This document shows, piece by piece, positions 27,564-36,632 of a stretch of DNA of 64,000 bases. A program made the translations under genes and the position numbers. Numbering within the stretch: the first letter of the stretch is position 1; every line of letters begins with the position of its first letter. A model generated the notes under the pieces. That model did no database searches. It was not told the DNA's origin and was given only the letters and a program-made list of their open reading frames with translations. Source of the stretch: a bacterium (GTDB lineage Bacteria > Cyanobacteriota > Vampirovibrionia > Gastranaerophilales > Gastranaerophilaceae); assembly GCA_017629215.1 (NCBI GenBank), contig JAGBXP010000035.1:1-64000 (forward strand), in the 5' to 3' direction.

Positions 27564-28895
27564 TTATGAAATTCTACCAGCTACAACAACATCTTTGCCG
27601 TCAGCCTGAGGTTTTAAATTTTTCTTATAAACTTCAACGTGTGGTTGTAAAACGCTATCTAATACAGCTGGCAATTCTGTTTTTGAAGCAATTTTTGAAA
27701 TAACTTCTTGATATACTGTTGAAAAAGCTCTTGATTGAACTAACGCACCAACTGCCTCTGGAGTTAAACCAAACTTAGACATTTCAACTGATTCGCAGAA
27801 ATAACGACCAGCGTCAGAATAAGATTTAGATAGAGCTCCAATATAACCTTCTGCATTTTCGCAAGCAATTCCTTTATCAGAAGGAACTGTTAATGCAAAC
27901 GCAAAATTATTTGCAGGATTGAAATGAGCTTCTGAAGAATGGTGCATAGAATCTGGAACTTTAGCGATTTGTTTTAAAGTATCTTTTACAGATTCGTTTT
28001 GCATTTGAGCATGCCAATTAACTGTGTATTCAAAAGCAGAACCCATATATTGATGAACTGAAGTTGTAATACCATCAGCTACAGCAGCAGCCCAAAAAGC
28101 AGCCTGAGCGTAAGGTATATTCTTTTCAAAGCAACTAGATAATGCTAATTCTGACATAGATTGAGCTGAATTTAACATTGATGTCATGTGTTCTTTGCTC
28201 ATGCCTGCATAAGCTAATGTAAATAAAGCATGATCATCAAGAGCAGAGAATCTTCCACCAACATCATCATGGATATAAAGATTTCCTAACCAACCTTGAG
28301 AATCAGAAGAACGACGTAATTCACTTTTTTCTGCATTTTTATCAGTTACAGCAATAAAATGTTTTGCAGTCATCTTCTTAGCTTCATCTGAAGATAAGCC
28401 TTTTTCTATATAAGCTTCTTCCAACATTTTTTGTATTCTCAAAAATCCATCTTTTGTTTCAAAAGTTGAACCTGATTTTGATGCAACCATATAATTTGAA
28501 GTAGTTACATCATTTCCTAATCTGTGTAAAAATCTTGCAAAACTTACTGAATCAATATCAGAATAGAACAGAATTTCATCACCACAAAGATTTAGTCCGT
28601 TTAAACTTAACATATTTTCTACAGTATGTTTTGAGCCACCTATACCTAAAATAGTAAGCTTTGTAGCTTTTGTTTGTGATTTTAAAGTTTCTGCAAGAGA
28701 ATAAATTTCTTCTAATCTTGCTAATTGATTTTTTGGTAAATCAACCCAGTTTAAAAATTGACCTGGCTGATTTGCTCTTCTTGAAAATTCTTCTACAACA
28801 GAAGAGATAATTTGTTCGTACTTTGAAACACTTGAATCAGAAAAACAAGTAGAAATACCTAAACCTGACTCAATCTTAGTTAAACATAATGTCAT
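27564..28895 (-). CDS. pgi: Glucose-6-phosphate isomerase
   Basis: A 443-aa protein interconverting glucose-6-P and fructose-6-P. The two SIS (sugar isomerase) subdomains are recognisable: ILGIGGSKHTVENML near residue 83 and MVASKSGSTFETKDGF near 137, equivalent to the phosphosugar-binding SGS/T loops. The catalytic Glu region and GGRFSALDDHALF follow. The length is that of the shorter bacterial PGIs. It is monocistronic with a clear terminator. With the phosphorylase-like and PFL genes it belongs to the central carbon genes of this stretch. Confidence 0.88.
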   Translation of the reverse strand: MTLCLTKIESGLGISTCFSDSSVSKYEQIISSVVEEFSRRANQPGQFLNWVDLPKNQLARLEEIYSLAETLKSQTKATKLTILGIGGSKHTVENMLSLNGLNLCGDEILFYSDIDSVSFARFLHRLGNDVTTSNYMVASKSGSTFETKDGFLRIQKMLEEAYIEKGLSSDEAKKMTAKHFIAVTDKNAEKSELRRSSDSQGWLGNLYIHDDVGGRFSALDDHALFTLAYAGMSKEHMTSMLNSAQSMSELALSSCFEKNIPYAQAAFWAAAVADGITTSVHQYMGSAFEYTVNWHAQMQNESVKDTLKQIAKVPDSMHHSSEAHFNPANNFAFALTVPSDKGIACENAEGYIGALSKSYSDAGRYFCESVEMSKFGLTPEAVGALVQSRAFSTVYQEVISKIASKTELPAVLDSVLQPHVEVYKKNLKPQADGKDVVVAGRIS

Positions 28896-28963
28896 TTTAT
28901 ACCCTCCAATTTTATAAAATTGTACTCTTATAGTTTACAATAAAAGCAAATAAAATAAAATTA

Positions 28964-28998
28964 TTAAAAAACTAGAGTGCATATATTATGCACTCTAG
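28964..28998 (-). terminator. Terminator of the PFL operon
   Basis: A perfect 12-bp stem CTAGAGTGCATA/TATGCACTCTAG (28972-28983 and 28987-28998) is followed by T6 on the minus strand. Confidence 0.9.
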
Positions 28999-29021
28999 CA
29001 AATTGTTTTAATAATTTATTC

Positions 29022-29258
29022 TTAGATTGCTCCATGGAATGTTCTTGAAATAACGTCATCTTGTTGTTCTTTTGTTAACTTGATGAAGTTTACAGCATAT
29101 CCAGAAACTCTCACTGTTAATTGAGGGTATTTTTCAGGATGAGCTTGAGCATCTAATAATGTGTCTCTGTTAAATACATTTACGTTTAAGTGGTGTCCAC
29201 CTTTTTCTACGTAACCATCTAACAAGTTTATTAAATTTTGTTCTTGTTGTGTTGCCAT
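29022..29258 (-). CDS. Stand-alone glycyl-radical domain of pyruvate formate-lyase (GrcA-like)
   Basis: The start is the ATG at 29258 (MATQQEQN), with AAGGAAAAG upstream; an upstream ATG at 29285 lies inside a hairpin. The 78-aa protein is equivalent to the last part of a normal [27 protein letters not shown], then the radical loop [10 protein letters not shown] with the Gly oxidised by the activating enzyme, ending DVISRTFHG. It resembles E. coli GrcA (YfiD), which replaces a damaged radical domain. Here the neighbouring PFL body has no radical domain of its own, so this is probably an obligate second subunit. Confidence 0.88.
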   Translation of the reverse strand: MATQQEQNLINLLDGYVEKGGHHLNVNVFNRDTLLDAQAHPEKYPQLTVRVSGYAVNFIKLTKEQQDDVISRTFHGAI

Positions 29259-29278
29259 TTTTCTTTTCCTTATCTTAT

Positions 29279-29294
29279 GGTGCATAAATGCACC
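29279..29294 (-). other. Hairpin before the glycyl-radical gene
   Basis: GGTGCA/TGCACC (loop TAAA) forms a perfect 6-bp hairpin 20 nt upstream of the assigned ATG. Confidence 0.4.
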
Positions 29295-29318
29295 CTACTA
29301 ACTTTTCATCTTTTCAAC

Positions 29319-29346
29319 GGATGTTAAGCCATTAGGCTTAGCATCC
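29319..29346 (-). other. Intercistronic hairpin at the end of the PFL body gene
   Basis: GGATGtTAAGCC and GGCTTAgCATCC form a 12-bp stem with one wobble pair and a 4-nt loop. It includes the last codons and stop of the PFL body gene. No T-run follows on the minus strand, so it is more likely an mRNA-processing or stability element than a terminator. Confidence 0.5.
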
Positions 29347-31422
29347 GCAAGTACCTTCACAGCATCCGCAGTCTAGTTGAATGTCAAGGTCTCCCATGAA
29401 CACTTCATCCTTACCTAAAGCATTAGGAATAATAGAGAAAGTATTTGAAATACCATCTTGGCAATCATCAAACGGAAGTTTTGCAACAGAAGCTAAAGAT
29501 GCAACTGCGCCATGAGTATCACGACCATGCATTGGATTAGCTCCAGGAGCAAGAGGAACACCCATTTTTCTTCCATCTGGAGTATTACCTGTTTTCTTAC
29601 CATAAACTACGTTTGAAGTAATTGTTAGAATTGACATTGTTGGAATTGAATTTCTATAAGTATAATGTTTTCTAATCATATTCATAAACTTAGAAACTAA
29701 TTCAACAGCAATTGAGTCAACTCTATCATCGTTATTACCATATTTAGGGAATTCACCTGTTGTTTCGTAATCAACAACAACACCATCCTCATCTCTTATA
29801 GCTTTAACTTTTGCGTACTTGATTGCTGAAAGTGAATCAGCTACAACTGAAAGACCTGCAATACCTGTTGCGAAGTATCTCTTAACATCTCTATCGTGAA
29901 GAGCCATTTGAGATCTTTCGTAACAATATTTATCGTGCATATAGTGAATTACGTTTAATGTATTAACATAAAGTCCAGCTAACCATTCCATCATGTTTTC
30001 AAATCTTGACATTACTTCATCATAATCTAAGTATTCAGATGTAATTGGAGCGTATTTAGGACCAATTTGCTCTTTTAGTTTTTCGTCTACACCACCGTTG
30101 ATTGCATATAGTAGACATTTAGCTAAGTTAGCTCTTGCACCAAAGAATTGCATTTCTTTACCAACTACCATTGATGATACACAGCAAGCGATAGCGTAAT
30201 CATCACCGTGAGAAACTCTCATCATATCATCGTTTTCGTATTGAATAGATGATGTTTTGATAGAAATATGAGCTGCATATTCTTTAAAGCCTTGTGGTAA
30301 TCTTTTTGACCAAAGAACTGTTAAGTTTGGTTCTGGTGCTGTACCAAGGTTTTCTAGGGTATGTAAGTAACGGAATGAGTTTTTAGTAATTAAAGAACGT
30401 CCATCAATACCCATACCACCGATTGATTCAGTTACCCAAGTTGGATCGCCAGAGAACAATGCGTTATATTCAGGAGTTCTTGCAAATCTTACTAATCTTA
30501 ACTTCATAATGAAGTGGTCAATCATTTCTTGTGCTTCTTCTTCAGTGATTAAACCTTTCTTCAAATCTCTTTCAATATAAATATCTAAGAAAGTTGAAGT
30601 TCTACCGATTGACATAGCAGCTCCGTTTTGTTCTTTAACTGCTGATAAATAACCAAAGTATAGCCATTGAATAGCTTCTTTAGCATTTTTAGCTGGTTGA
30701 GAAATGTCGAAACCATAAGTTTTACCTAGTTCGATCATTTCTTTAAGAGCTCTGATTTGTTCAGTAATTTCTTCTCTTAATTGAATTCTTTCTGGTGTCA
30801 TTTCACCTTCAAGAGACTTAAATTGAGCTTGTTTATCTTCGATAAGTCTGTTGATACCGTATAGAGCAACCCTTCTATAGTCGCCAATAATACGTCCACG
30901 ACCATAAGCATCAGGTAAACCAGTAATGATAGCTGAGTGTCTAGCCAATTTCATTTCTGGAGTGTATACATCGAAAACACCTTGGTTATGAGTTTTTCTA
31001 TATTTTGTAAAGATTTCAGAAACTTCTGGATCTACCTTATAACCATAAGAAGAACAAGCTGTTTCAGCCATTCTTATACCACCATAAGGTTGAAGCGAGC
31101 GTTTTAATGGAGCGTCAGTTTGTACACCAACTATAGTTTCTAATTCTTTGTTAATATAACCAGCACCATGAGAAACGATTGAGGAAACAATTTTTGTATC
31201 CAAATCTAAAACGCCACCGTTTTCACGTTCTTTTTTGAACAATTCACAGCATTCTTCCCATAATTTAGTAGTTGCTGCTGTTGGTCCAGCTAAGAAACTT
31301 GCATCGCCTTCATAAGGTGTGTAGTTTCTTTGAATAAAGTCTCTAACATTGATTTCTGTTTGCCATTTTCCACCAACGAAATCACATGTAGAAGATTCTC
31401 TTTCCAATGTTAATTCTGCCAT
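29338..31422 (-). CDS. pflB: Pyruvate formate-lyase body lacking the glycyl-radical domain
   Basis: A 694-aa formate C-acetyltransferase body: converts pyruvate and CoA to acetyl-CoA and formate in anaerobes. N-terminal features include [17 protein letters not shown], and the catalytic Cys pair lies in IACCVSSM (equivalent to Cys418-419 of E. coli). The match to PflB runs to [14 protein letters not shown]. It then ends in a short Cys-rich tail ([10 protein letters not shown]) instead of continuing into the about 75-residue radical domain. That domain is the next gene (29022-29258). The ribosome site is AAGGAG. No pflA is in the window. Confidence 0.92.
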   Translation of the reverse strand: MAELTLERESSTCDFVGGKWQTEINVRDFIQRNYTPYEGDASFLAGPTAATTKLWEECCELFKKERENGGVLDLDTKIVSSIVSHGAGYINKELETIVGVQTDAPLKRSLQPYGGIRMAETACSSYGYKVDPEVSEIFTKYRKTHNQGVFDVYTPEMKLARHSAIITGLPDAYGRGRIIGDYRRVALYGINRLIEDKQAQFKSLEGEMTPERIQLREEITEQIRALKEMIELGKTYGFDISQPAKNAKEAIQWLYFGYLSAVKEQNGAAMSIGRTSTFLDIYIERDLKKGLITEEEAQEMIDHFIMKLRLVRFARTPEYNALFSGDPTWVTESIGGMGIDGRSLITKNSFRYLHTLENLGTAPEPNLTVLWSKRLPQGFKEYAAHISIKTSSIQYENDDMMRVSHGDDYAIACCVSSMVVGKEMQFFGARANLAKCLLYAINGGVDEKLKEQIGPKYAPITSEYLDYDEVMSRFENMMEWLAGLYVNTLNVIHYMHDKYCYERSQMALHDRDVKRYFATGIAGLSVVADSLSAIKYAKVKAIRDEDGVVVDYETTGEFPKYGNNDDRVDSIAVELVSKFMNMIRKHYTYRNSIPTMSILTITSNVVYGKKTGNTPDGRKMGVPLAPGANPMHGRDTHGAVASLASVAKLPFDDCQDGISNTFSIIPNALGKDEVFMGDLDIQLDCGCCEGTCGC

Positions 31423-31585
31423 GTTTATCTCCTTGTTTTGCGCTAGGGGATAAATATTTTTTTAAAATCTATTCCCTAACTACTATTACTTACATTAATT
31501 AATTTTATTATATCCCAAACATAAATAATAAAACAGTTGTTAATACAACATTTTTTCACTGAAAATTTTTTTAATTGAAAAGTGA

Positions 31586-31612
31586 AAAAGCTGGTTTAAA
31601 ACCAGCCTTTTT
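31586..31612. terminator. Terminator downstream of pepA
   Basis: GCTGGT/ACCAGC with flanking A5 and T8 runs forms a bidirectional-looking terminator between pepA and the pflB promoter region. Confidence 0.75.
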
Positions 31613-31636
31613 TTTAAGTTAGTTTGTAGATTAAAA

Positions 31637-33037
31637 CTATTGCTCAAGCAAGTATTTCAACAAAGTTCTAACACCAGCTCCTGATGCACCTTTACCAAGT
31701 TCCTTATGAGCATTTTCAAAGAATGCAACGCCAGCGATGTCAATATGAGCCCATTTAATATCTTTTACGAATTTTTTTAAGAATATACCAGCTGTTGATG
31801 CACCACCCCAACGAGAGCCTGTATTTTTCATATCTGCAATATCAGATTTTAAGCTATCAGCATACTCTTCCCATAATGGTAATTCCCAAAATCTTTCACC
31901 ACTATTTTCTGCTGTTAAGATAAGGTTTTTAACAAGCTCACTATCGTTGCCCATAATTCCTGCTGCTTGTGTTCCTAATGCAACCATGCAAGCTCCAGTT
32001 AATGTTGCTAGGTCAATTACTTCATCTACCTTTAATTCGGAAGCATAGCAAAGAGCATCAGCCAAAGTTAGCCTTCCTTCTGCATCAGTATTATCTACTT
32101 CAATAGTTTTGCCATTTTTAGCTGTTAAAATATCACCAGGTTTGTATGCTGAGCAACCTGGCATGTTTTCACATGCTGCTATAATTCCATGAACTTCAAC
32201 CTGTGGTGCGAGTTCTTTAATTATACTCATAACTCCAAGAACACAAGCAGCTCCTGACATATCATCTTTCATTGTAAGCATAGAAGAGGCAGGTTTAATA
32301 TCAAGTCCTCCTGAATCAAAAGTTATACCTTTTCCAACTAATGCAATTCTTTTTTTAGGGTTTTCACAAGTGTATTTCATGTGGATAAATTTAGGTTCTT
32401 CACTACTGCCTCGTCCAACAGCAAGAAAAGCTCCCATTCCCATCTTTTCACACTCATCTTTGCTATATATAATTGTTTCTAAGCCTAAATCACAAGCTAT
32501 TGATGCCAATTCGCTTGGAGTAGCAAATTGAGCAGGTTCATTTGCTAAATTTCTAGTAAAAGCCATTGCATCTGCAATTTTTTCAGCCTTTCTTACAATA
32601 TGCTCGCAAGCTTCAACATATATTAAATCAATTTTTTTATCTTTTTTTTCTGATTTGTATTTATCAAATTTATAATCTGCAATTTTTACAGCAAAAGTAA
32701 ATTGTTCAGAATAATCAAACTCTACACCTTCAAGTTTAAATGCGACTGTTTTAGCCTCAATAGATATAGCTTTTTTTGTTGCCTTAACAATTGCTTCTCT
32801 TAATTTATTTGGGTTAAATTCTTCTTTTTTTCCAAAACCTATTACAATAATCTTTCTATGCTTTTCTTGTCCATAAGTTGGAAGAATATATGTTTCACCA
32901 AGCTTGCCTTCAAATTTATCTTCCTCTACTGCATATTTATTTGCGATTTCACTAATTGTATTTTCGTTTTCAAATTTATTAACTATCAATACATCACATT
33001 CTTGATTTTGAGTATTTTCAATAATTCTAATTTCCAT
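31637..33037 (-). CDS. pepA: Cytosol (leucyl) aminopeptidase, M17 family
   Basis: A 466-aa dimetal aminopeptidase that removes N-terminal residues from peptides. The C-terminal catalytic domain has the metal-binding and active-site motifs GKGITFDSGGLDIKP (Lys and Asp), MKDDMSG, and the M17 signature NTDAEGRLTLADAL. The N-terminal domain (1-150) is variable, as usual. Length is normal. It is monocistronic and divergent from pyrH. In some bacteria PepA also binds DNA, but nothing here indicates that. Confidence 0.93.
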   Translation of the reverse strand: MEIRIIENTQNQECDVLIVNKFENENTISEIANKYAVEEDKFEGKLGETYILPTYGQEKHRKIIVIGFGKKEEFNPNKLREAIVKATKKAISIEAKTVAFKLEGVEFDYSEQFTFAVKIADYKFDKYKSEKKDKKIDLIYVEACEHIVRKAEKIADAMAFTRNLANEPAQFATPSELASIACDLGLETIIYSKDECEKMGMGAFLAVGRGSSEEPKFIHMKYTCENPKKRIALVGKGITFDSGGLDIKPASSMLTMKDDMSGAACVLGVMSIIKELAPQVEVHGIIAACENMPGCSAYKPGDILTAKNGKTIEVDNTDAEGRLTLADALCYASELKVDEVIDLATLTGACMVALGTQAAGIMGNDSELVKNLILTAENSGERFWELPLWEEYADSLKSDIADMKNTGSRWGGASTAGIFLKKFVKDIKWAHIDIAGVAFFENAHKELGKGASGAGVRTLLKYLLEQ

Positions 33038-33118
33038 AACATTAGCTCCTTTCCTTATAAATAATTATATTATTATATTTTATTTTGAGAATACGTTAGT
33101 TAGATTATCTCTAAATTA

Positions 33119-33179
33119 TATTCCTCTTTACAATTCTTCCATTTTCTAATACTATAAATATAATAGAGAAAGAGGAATA
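33119..33179. promoter_or_regulatory. Inverted repeat around the pyrH promoter and ribosome site
   Basis: TATTCCTCTTT (33119-33129) and AAAGAGGAATA (33169-33179) are perfect 11-bp inverted copies. Between them lie TATAAA/TATAAT -10-like sequences. The right arm contains the pyrH Shine-Dalgarno. It may be an operator or, if transcription starts upstream, a ribosome-site-masking hairpin. Confidence 0.4.
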
Positions 33180-33182
33180 CTA

Positions 33183-33908
33183 ATGGTTGATAATAAGTAT
33201 AAACGTGTATTGTTAAAGATTAGTGGTGAAGCTTTATTGGGAGATCAACAATTTGGGATTGATCCTAAGCCTGTAGAGATGATTGCTGATGAAATTCGTT
33301 CTATTTATGAACGAGGAGTTGAAATTGCTGTTGTAGTTGGCGGTGGAAATATTTTTAGAGGCATGAAAAATAGCGCAAAACTTGGAATGGATCAAGCTTC
33401 TGGTGATTATGTCGGTATGCTTGCAACTGTTATGAACGCTGTAGTCTTACAATGTGCTTTAAAAAAAATAGAGGTAGATTGTAGAGTTCAAACTGCTATT
33501 GCAATTAACCAAATCGGTGAGCCATATTTACGTCATAGGGCGATTAGACATTTAGAAAAAGGTCGTGTGGTTATTTTTGCAGCTGGAACAGGAAACCCAT
33601 TCTTTACTACTGATACAGCATCAGCATTAAGAGCTTCTGAAATAAATGCAGAGGTTATGTTAATGGCTAAAAATGGTGTTGATGGCATTTATGACGATGA
33701 TCCAAAGACAAATCCAAATGCAAAGAAATTTGATAAAGTTACTTATGATGAAATTATAAAGAAAGATTTAAAAGTTATGGACACTTCAGCTTGTGCATTG
33801 TGCAAGCAAAACAAAATTCCTATCAATGTTTTTGACTTTAAGGCTCAAGGTAGTCTTATCAAAATTATGGATGGCGAAGATGTCGGAACTTATGTAAGTG
33901 TGAATTAA
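33183..33908 (+). CDS. pyrH: UMP kinase
   Basis: A 241-aa bacterial-type uridylate kinase (UMP to UDP). The amino-acid-kinase fold is evident from [18 protein letters not shown] at the start, [11 protein letters not shown] near residue 55, [15 protein letters not shown] near 135 and a terminal nucleotide loop. It heads the conserved pyrH-frr-cdsA-rnc operon, with 22 nt to frr. Expression may be affected by the inverted repeat that includes its ribosome site. Confidence 0.96.
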   Translation: MVDNKYKRVLLKISGEALLGDQQFGIDPKPVEMIADEIRSIYERGVEIAVVVGGGNIFRGMKNSAKLGMDQASGDYVGMLATVMNAVVLQCALKKIEVDCRVQTAIAINQIGEPYLRHRAIRHLEKGRVVIFAAGTGNPFFTTDTASALRASEINAEVMLMAKNGVDGIYDDDPKTNPNAKKFDKVTYDEIIKKDLKVMDTSACALCKQNKIPINVFDFKAQGSLIKIMDGEDVGTYVSVN

Positions 33909-33930
33909 TAATTATATAAAGGAGAAAAAT

Positions 33931-34497
33931 ATGTCAGAAGCATTAGAAGAATTATTCTTATTTGGCGAAGAAAAGATGGAAAAAGCTATAGCTCAACTTA
34001 AACGAGAGTTTGCTTCTGTTCGTACTGGTCGTGCAAATCCAGCTGTATTAGACAAAGTGGTTGTTGAATATTATGGTGCTCCAACTCAATTAAGACAAAT
34101 GTCTCAAGTTACAGTATCAGAAGGTACAACATTAGTAATTACACCATTTGATAAATCAATTATTAAAGATATTGAAAAAGCTTTAATCAAGGCAGAGCTT
34201 GGTGTTGCTCCAAATAATGATGGTACTTGCATTAGATTAAACTTCCCACCTCTAACAGAAGAAAGAAGAAGAGAAACAACTAAAGATGTTAGAAAATTTG
34301 GTGAAGATGCAAAAATTGCAATAAGAAATGTTCGCAGAGATATGGTAGATGATTTGAAAAAGATAGAAAAAGATGAAAATTTACCAGAAGATACTGTGAA
34401 AGGTAATCAAGATGACATTCAGAAACTAACTGATAAATTTGTAGGTTTGATTGATTCCCTAGTTGCAGATAAAGAAAAAGAGGTTATGACTGTATAA
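33931..34497 (+). CDS. frr: Ribosome recycling factor
   Basis: A 188-aa RRF: with EF-G it splits post-termination ribosomes. The three-helix-bundle sequence is typical: MEKAIAQLKREFASVRTGRA, then the domain II hinge (VVEYYGAPTQLRQMSQVTV), then RRETTKDVRKFGEDAKIAIRNVRR. The ribosome site is AAAGGAGAA. Its stop overlaps the cdsA start (TAATG). Confidence 0.96.
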   Translation: MSEALEELFLFGEEKMEKAIAQLKREFASVRTGRANPAVLDKVVVEYYGAPTQLRQMSQVTVSEGTTLVITPFDKSIIKDIEKALIKAELGVAPNNDGTCIRLNFPPLTEERRRETTKDVRKFGEDAKIAIRNVRRDMVDDLKKIEKDENLPEDTVKGNQDDIQKLTDKFVGLIDSLVADKEKEVMTV

Positions 34498-35354
34498 TGG
34501 ATTCAAAAAGAGTCGCTACAGCATTTTTAGTTGGATTACCTGCATTGTTTGCAATAATAGCAGGTGGTTGCTGGTTAGCATTATTAATTCTAGTAATAGT
34601 ATATTTTGCTTCAAAAGAATATACAGAAATTCTTAGACATAAAGGATTTTTGCCTAGCTTAAAAATAATGTTAACTTCTAGTGCGATATTTGCAGGGCTT
34701 GCATATTTCAATAAATTTAATTTAATACCTTTAGCGTTTACATTATCTGCTATGATGGCTTTTATGTGGGTATTATTCAGAGGTCGTCAGCCATATATAG
34801 CAAATGTTGCGACAACTCTTTTAGGTTTTTTATATTGTGGTTGGTTTCCATTACATTTATTGTTTTTGAGAAATATGGGTGGAGACTTTGATGGTTGGTT
34901 TATTCCATCTCCTCAAGGTGCAGGATACTGTTTATTAATTCTTTTTGCAGTGCTTGTAACTGATACTTTTTGTTATATTGTAGGCTGTAGATATGGTAAA
35001 AATAAATTATCTCCAGTTATTAGTCCAAATAAAACTATTGAAGGCTCACTTGGTGGAACTTTGATGTGTATGGTGTTTTCATTAGCGATTGGTCTTGCAA
35101 TTGGTCTACCTTGGTATCATGCCTGCATTTTGGGACTTTTAATTGCAATATTTGCTCAAATTGGAGACCTTTGTGAGTCTATGATTAAGCGTGATGCAGG
35201 AGTTAAGGATTCAAGTAATATTCTACCAGGTCATGGTGGCTTTTTAGATAGAACTGATAGCTATATTTTGACAATTCCTGTTGTATATTATTATTTACAA
35301 TATTGCGTAAATTCAAATGCTTTAGTTGATTTTATTAAAGGTTTTTTGGGGTAA
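34497..35354 (+). CDS. cdsA: Phosphatidate cytidylyltransferase
   Basis: A 285-aa integral membrane enzyme making CDP-diacylglycerol for phospholipid synthesis. About seven or eight hydrophobic segments are visible. The CdsA signature lies near the C-terminus: KRDAGVKDSSNILPGHGGFL, followed by DRTDS, with the acidic metal-binding residues preceded by GDLCESM. SPNKTIEGSLGG is also present. Start overlaps frr by one base, so it is translationally coupled. Confidence 0.94.
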   Translation: MDSKRVATAFLVGLPALFAIIAGGCWLALLILVIVYFASKEYTEILRHKGFLPSLKIMLTSSAIFAGLAYFNKFNLIPLAFTLSAMMAFMWVLFRGRQPYIANVATTLLGFLYCGWFPLHLLFLRNMGGDFDGWFIPSPQGAGYCLLILFAVLVTDTFCYIVGCRYGKNKLSPVISPNKTIEGSLGGTLMCMVFSLAIGLAIGLPWYHACILGLLIAIFAQIGDLCESMIKRDAGVKDSSNILPGHGGFLDRTDSYILTIPVVYYYLQYCVNSNALVDFIKGFLG

Positions 35355-35357
35355 GTA

Positions 35358-36032
35358 ATGCTTGAAAAGATTTTTGGTGTTAAAGCTAACCATGAGTTTT
35401 TAGAAAAAGCCTTAACTCACCCTTCATATACAAAAGAATTAAACTTAGATTCCCTTCTAAGTTATGAAAGGTTAGAGTTTTTTGGAGACTCTGTTTTAAA
35501 ACTGTTTACATCAAAATGTTTATATGAAAATTATCCAAATTATCCTGAAGGAGATTTGTCAAAAATTCGTTCAATTTTAGTATCAGATGCGATTTTATCA
35601 GGAATAGCTTTTGAAATTGGATTAGATAAATTGATTAAACTTGGACCAGCAGAAGAAAAACAGGGTGGTAGAAAAAGAGAATCAAATTTAGCGTGCTCTT
35701 TAGAAGCAATTTTAGGTGCTTATTATTTAAGTAATCAGGGTGAAGCTGTTGAAAAATTTATTAAACAATATGTTTTACCACATGCTAAAGATATTGATGA
35801 ACATTTTGAAAAATATAATGCTAAAGATATCTTGCAACAATATACTCAAGGAGTGGATAAAACATTACCTGTTTATAAAACAATAGGAATATCTGGTCCT
35901 GATCACAAACCTGTTTTTGAAATAGCTGTAGAATGGCAAGGTAGGATTATTGCAACTGCAAAAGGAAAATCTAAAAAAGAAGCTCAACAAAACTGTGCTT
36001 ATGAAGCATGTAAAAGACTCGGAGCTATTTAA
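35358..36032 (+). CDS. rnc: Ribonuclease III
   Basis: A 224-aa double-strand-specific RNase. The endonuclease domain carries the signature ERLEFFGDSVLKL (about 42-54), with the second catalytic acidic cluster in LEAILGAYYLS. The C-terminal double-stranded-RNA-binding domain (about 150-224) has GRIIATAKGKSKKEAQQNCA. It processes rRNA and some mRNAs. Last gene of pyrH-frr-cdsA-rnc, starting 3 nt after cdsA. Confidence 0.95.
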   Translation: MLEKIFGVKANHEFLEKALTHPSYTKELNLDSLLSYERLEFFGDSVLKLFTSKCLYENYPNYPEGDLSKIRSILVSDAILSGIAFEIGLDKLIKLGPAEEKQGGRKRESNLACSLEAILGAYYLSNQGEAVEKFIKQYVLPHAKDIDEHFEKYNAKDILQQYTQGVDKTLPVYKTIGISGPDHKPVFEIAVEWQGRIIATAKGKSKKEAQQNCAYEACKRLGAI

Positions 36033-36034
36033 TA

Positions 36035-36253
36035 TTAAACCACTCTGTTTGTAAGTGTATCAATTGTAACATCTAAAACTTTTGATATCTTGTAAATAAG
36101 ATATATACTTGGAGTAACACTAGCTTTTTCTATTTTAGTAATATGTTTAGTTGATATTTCTGCAAGCTCAGCCAGTTTTTCCTGTGTAAGACTCTTCTTT
36201 ACACGTTCTATTTTTATATTTAATGCAATACGTTGTCTAAGCTCTTGTTCCAT
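36035..36253 (-). CDS. Small XRE-family transcriptional regulator
   Basis: A 72-aa protein consisting of one Cro/CI-type helix-turn-helix: SLTQEKLAELAEISTKHITK is the HTH core, followed by the usual PSIYLIYKISKVLDV helices. The stop lies 2 nt from the convergent rnc stop. The divergent intergenic region contains an inverted repeat (36301-36330) and repeated GATACAA-like half-sites that could be its operators. Confidence 0.85.
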   Translation of the reverse strand: MEQELRQRIALNIKIERVKKSLTQEKLAELAEISTKHITKIEKASVTPSIYLIYKISKVLDVTIDTLTNRVV

Positions 36254-36300
36254 GTAATAATTATAAATAGTTAAAGGTTGTATTTTAACAGTCGATTGGA

Positions 36301-36330
36301 TACAAAAGTTGCTTATTAAATACTTTTGTA
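36301..36330. promoter_or_regulatory. Inverted repeat, possible operator of the XRE regulator
   Basis: TACAAAAGT (36301-36309) and ACTTTTGTA (36322-36330) are perfect inverted copies. GGATACAAAA at 36297 and TTGTATCAAA near 36350 share a GATACAA half-site. They lie between the XRE gene and the divergent 50-aa gene. Confidence 0.4.
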
Positions 36331-36371
36331 ATAATATAGGTTATATATTGTATCAAATAGGAGAACTAAAA

Positions 36372-36524
36372 ATGGAAGAATTATTACAAGAAATGAAAAA
36401 TTTTCTTAGAACTTGTGAGATTTATTGTGAGGAAGAAGCAAAGCCTTCTGAAGAAACTAATACTTTTAAGGAAGCTATTGGATTTTTAAATGAAAAAGTT
36501 TCAAAAATGGAAGCTCTTTTATAA
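36372..36524 (+). CDS. Hypothetical small helical protein
   Basis: The ATG at 36372 follows TAGGAGAACT, a good ribosome site, and gives a 50-aa acidic protein that looks like two amphipathic helices (MEELLQEMKNFLRTCEIYCE, then a C-terminal Lys/Met helix). I recognise no family. It is divergent from the XRE gene and may be its target. Confidence 0.5.
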   Translation: MEELLQEMKNFLRTCEIYCEEEAKPSEETNTFKEAIGFLNEKVSKMEALL

Positions 36525-36632
36525 TATATATAATTTTATTATTTTAATTAATTATAAATAAGTATTAAATATCAATTTCAAAATAATTCGTTATTTTAGA
36601 AAATTTATTATTGGGAATATTTACTCTGGATG

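Noticed and set aside
29258-29338. Frameshift as the cause of the split pfl
   Set aside because: The body gene ends with its own tail and stop, and the small gene has a ribosome site and ATG; the gap contains stable hairpins rather than a broken reading frame.
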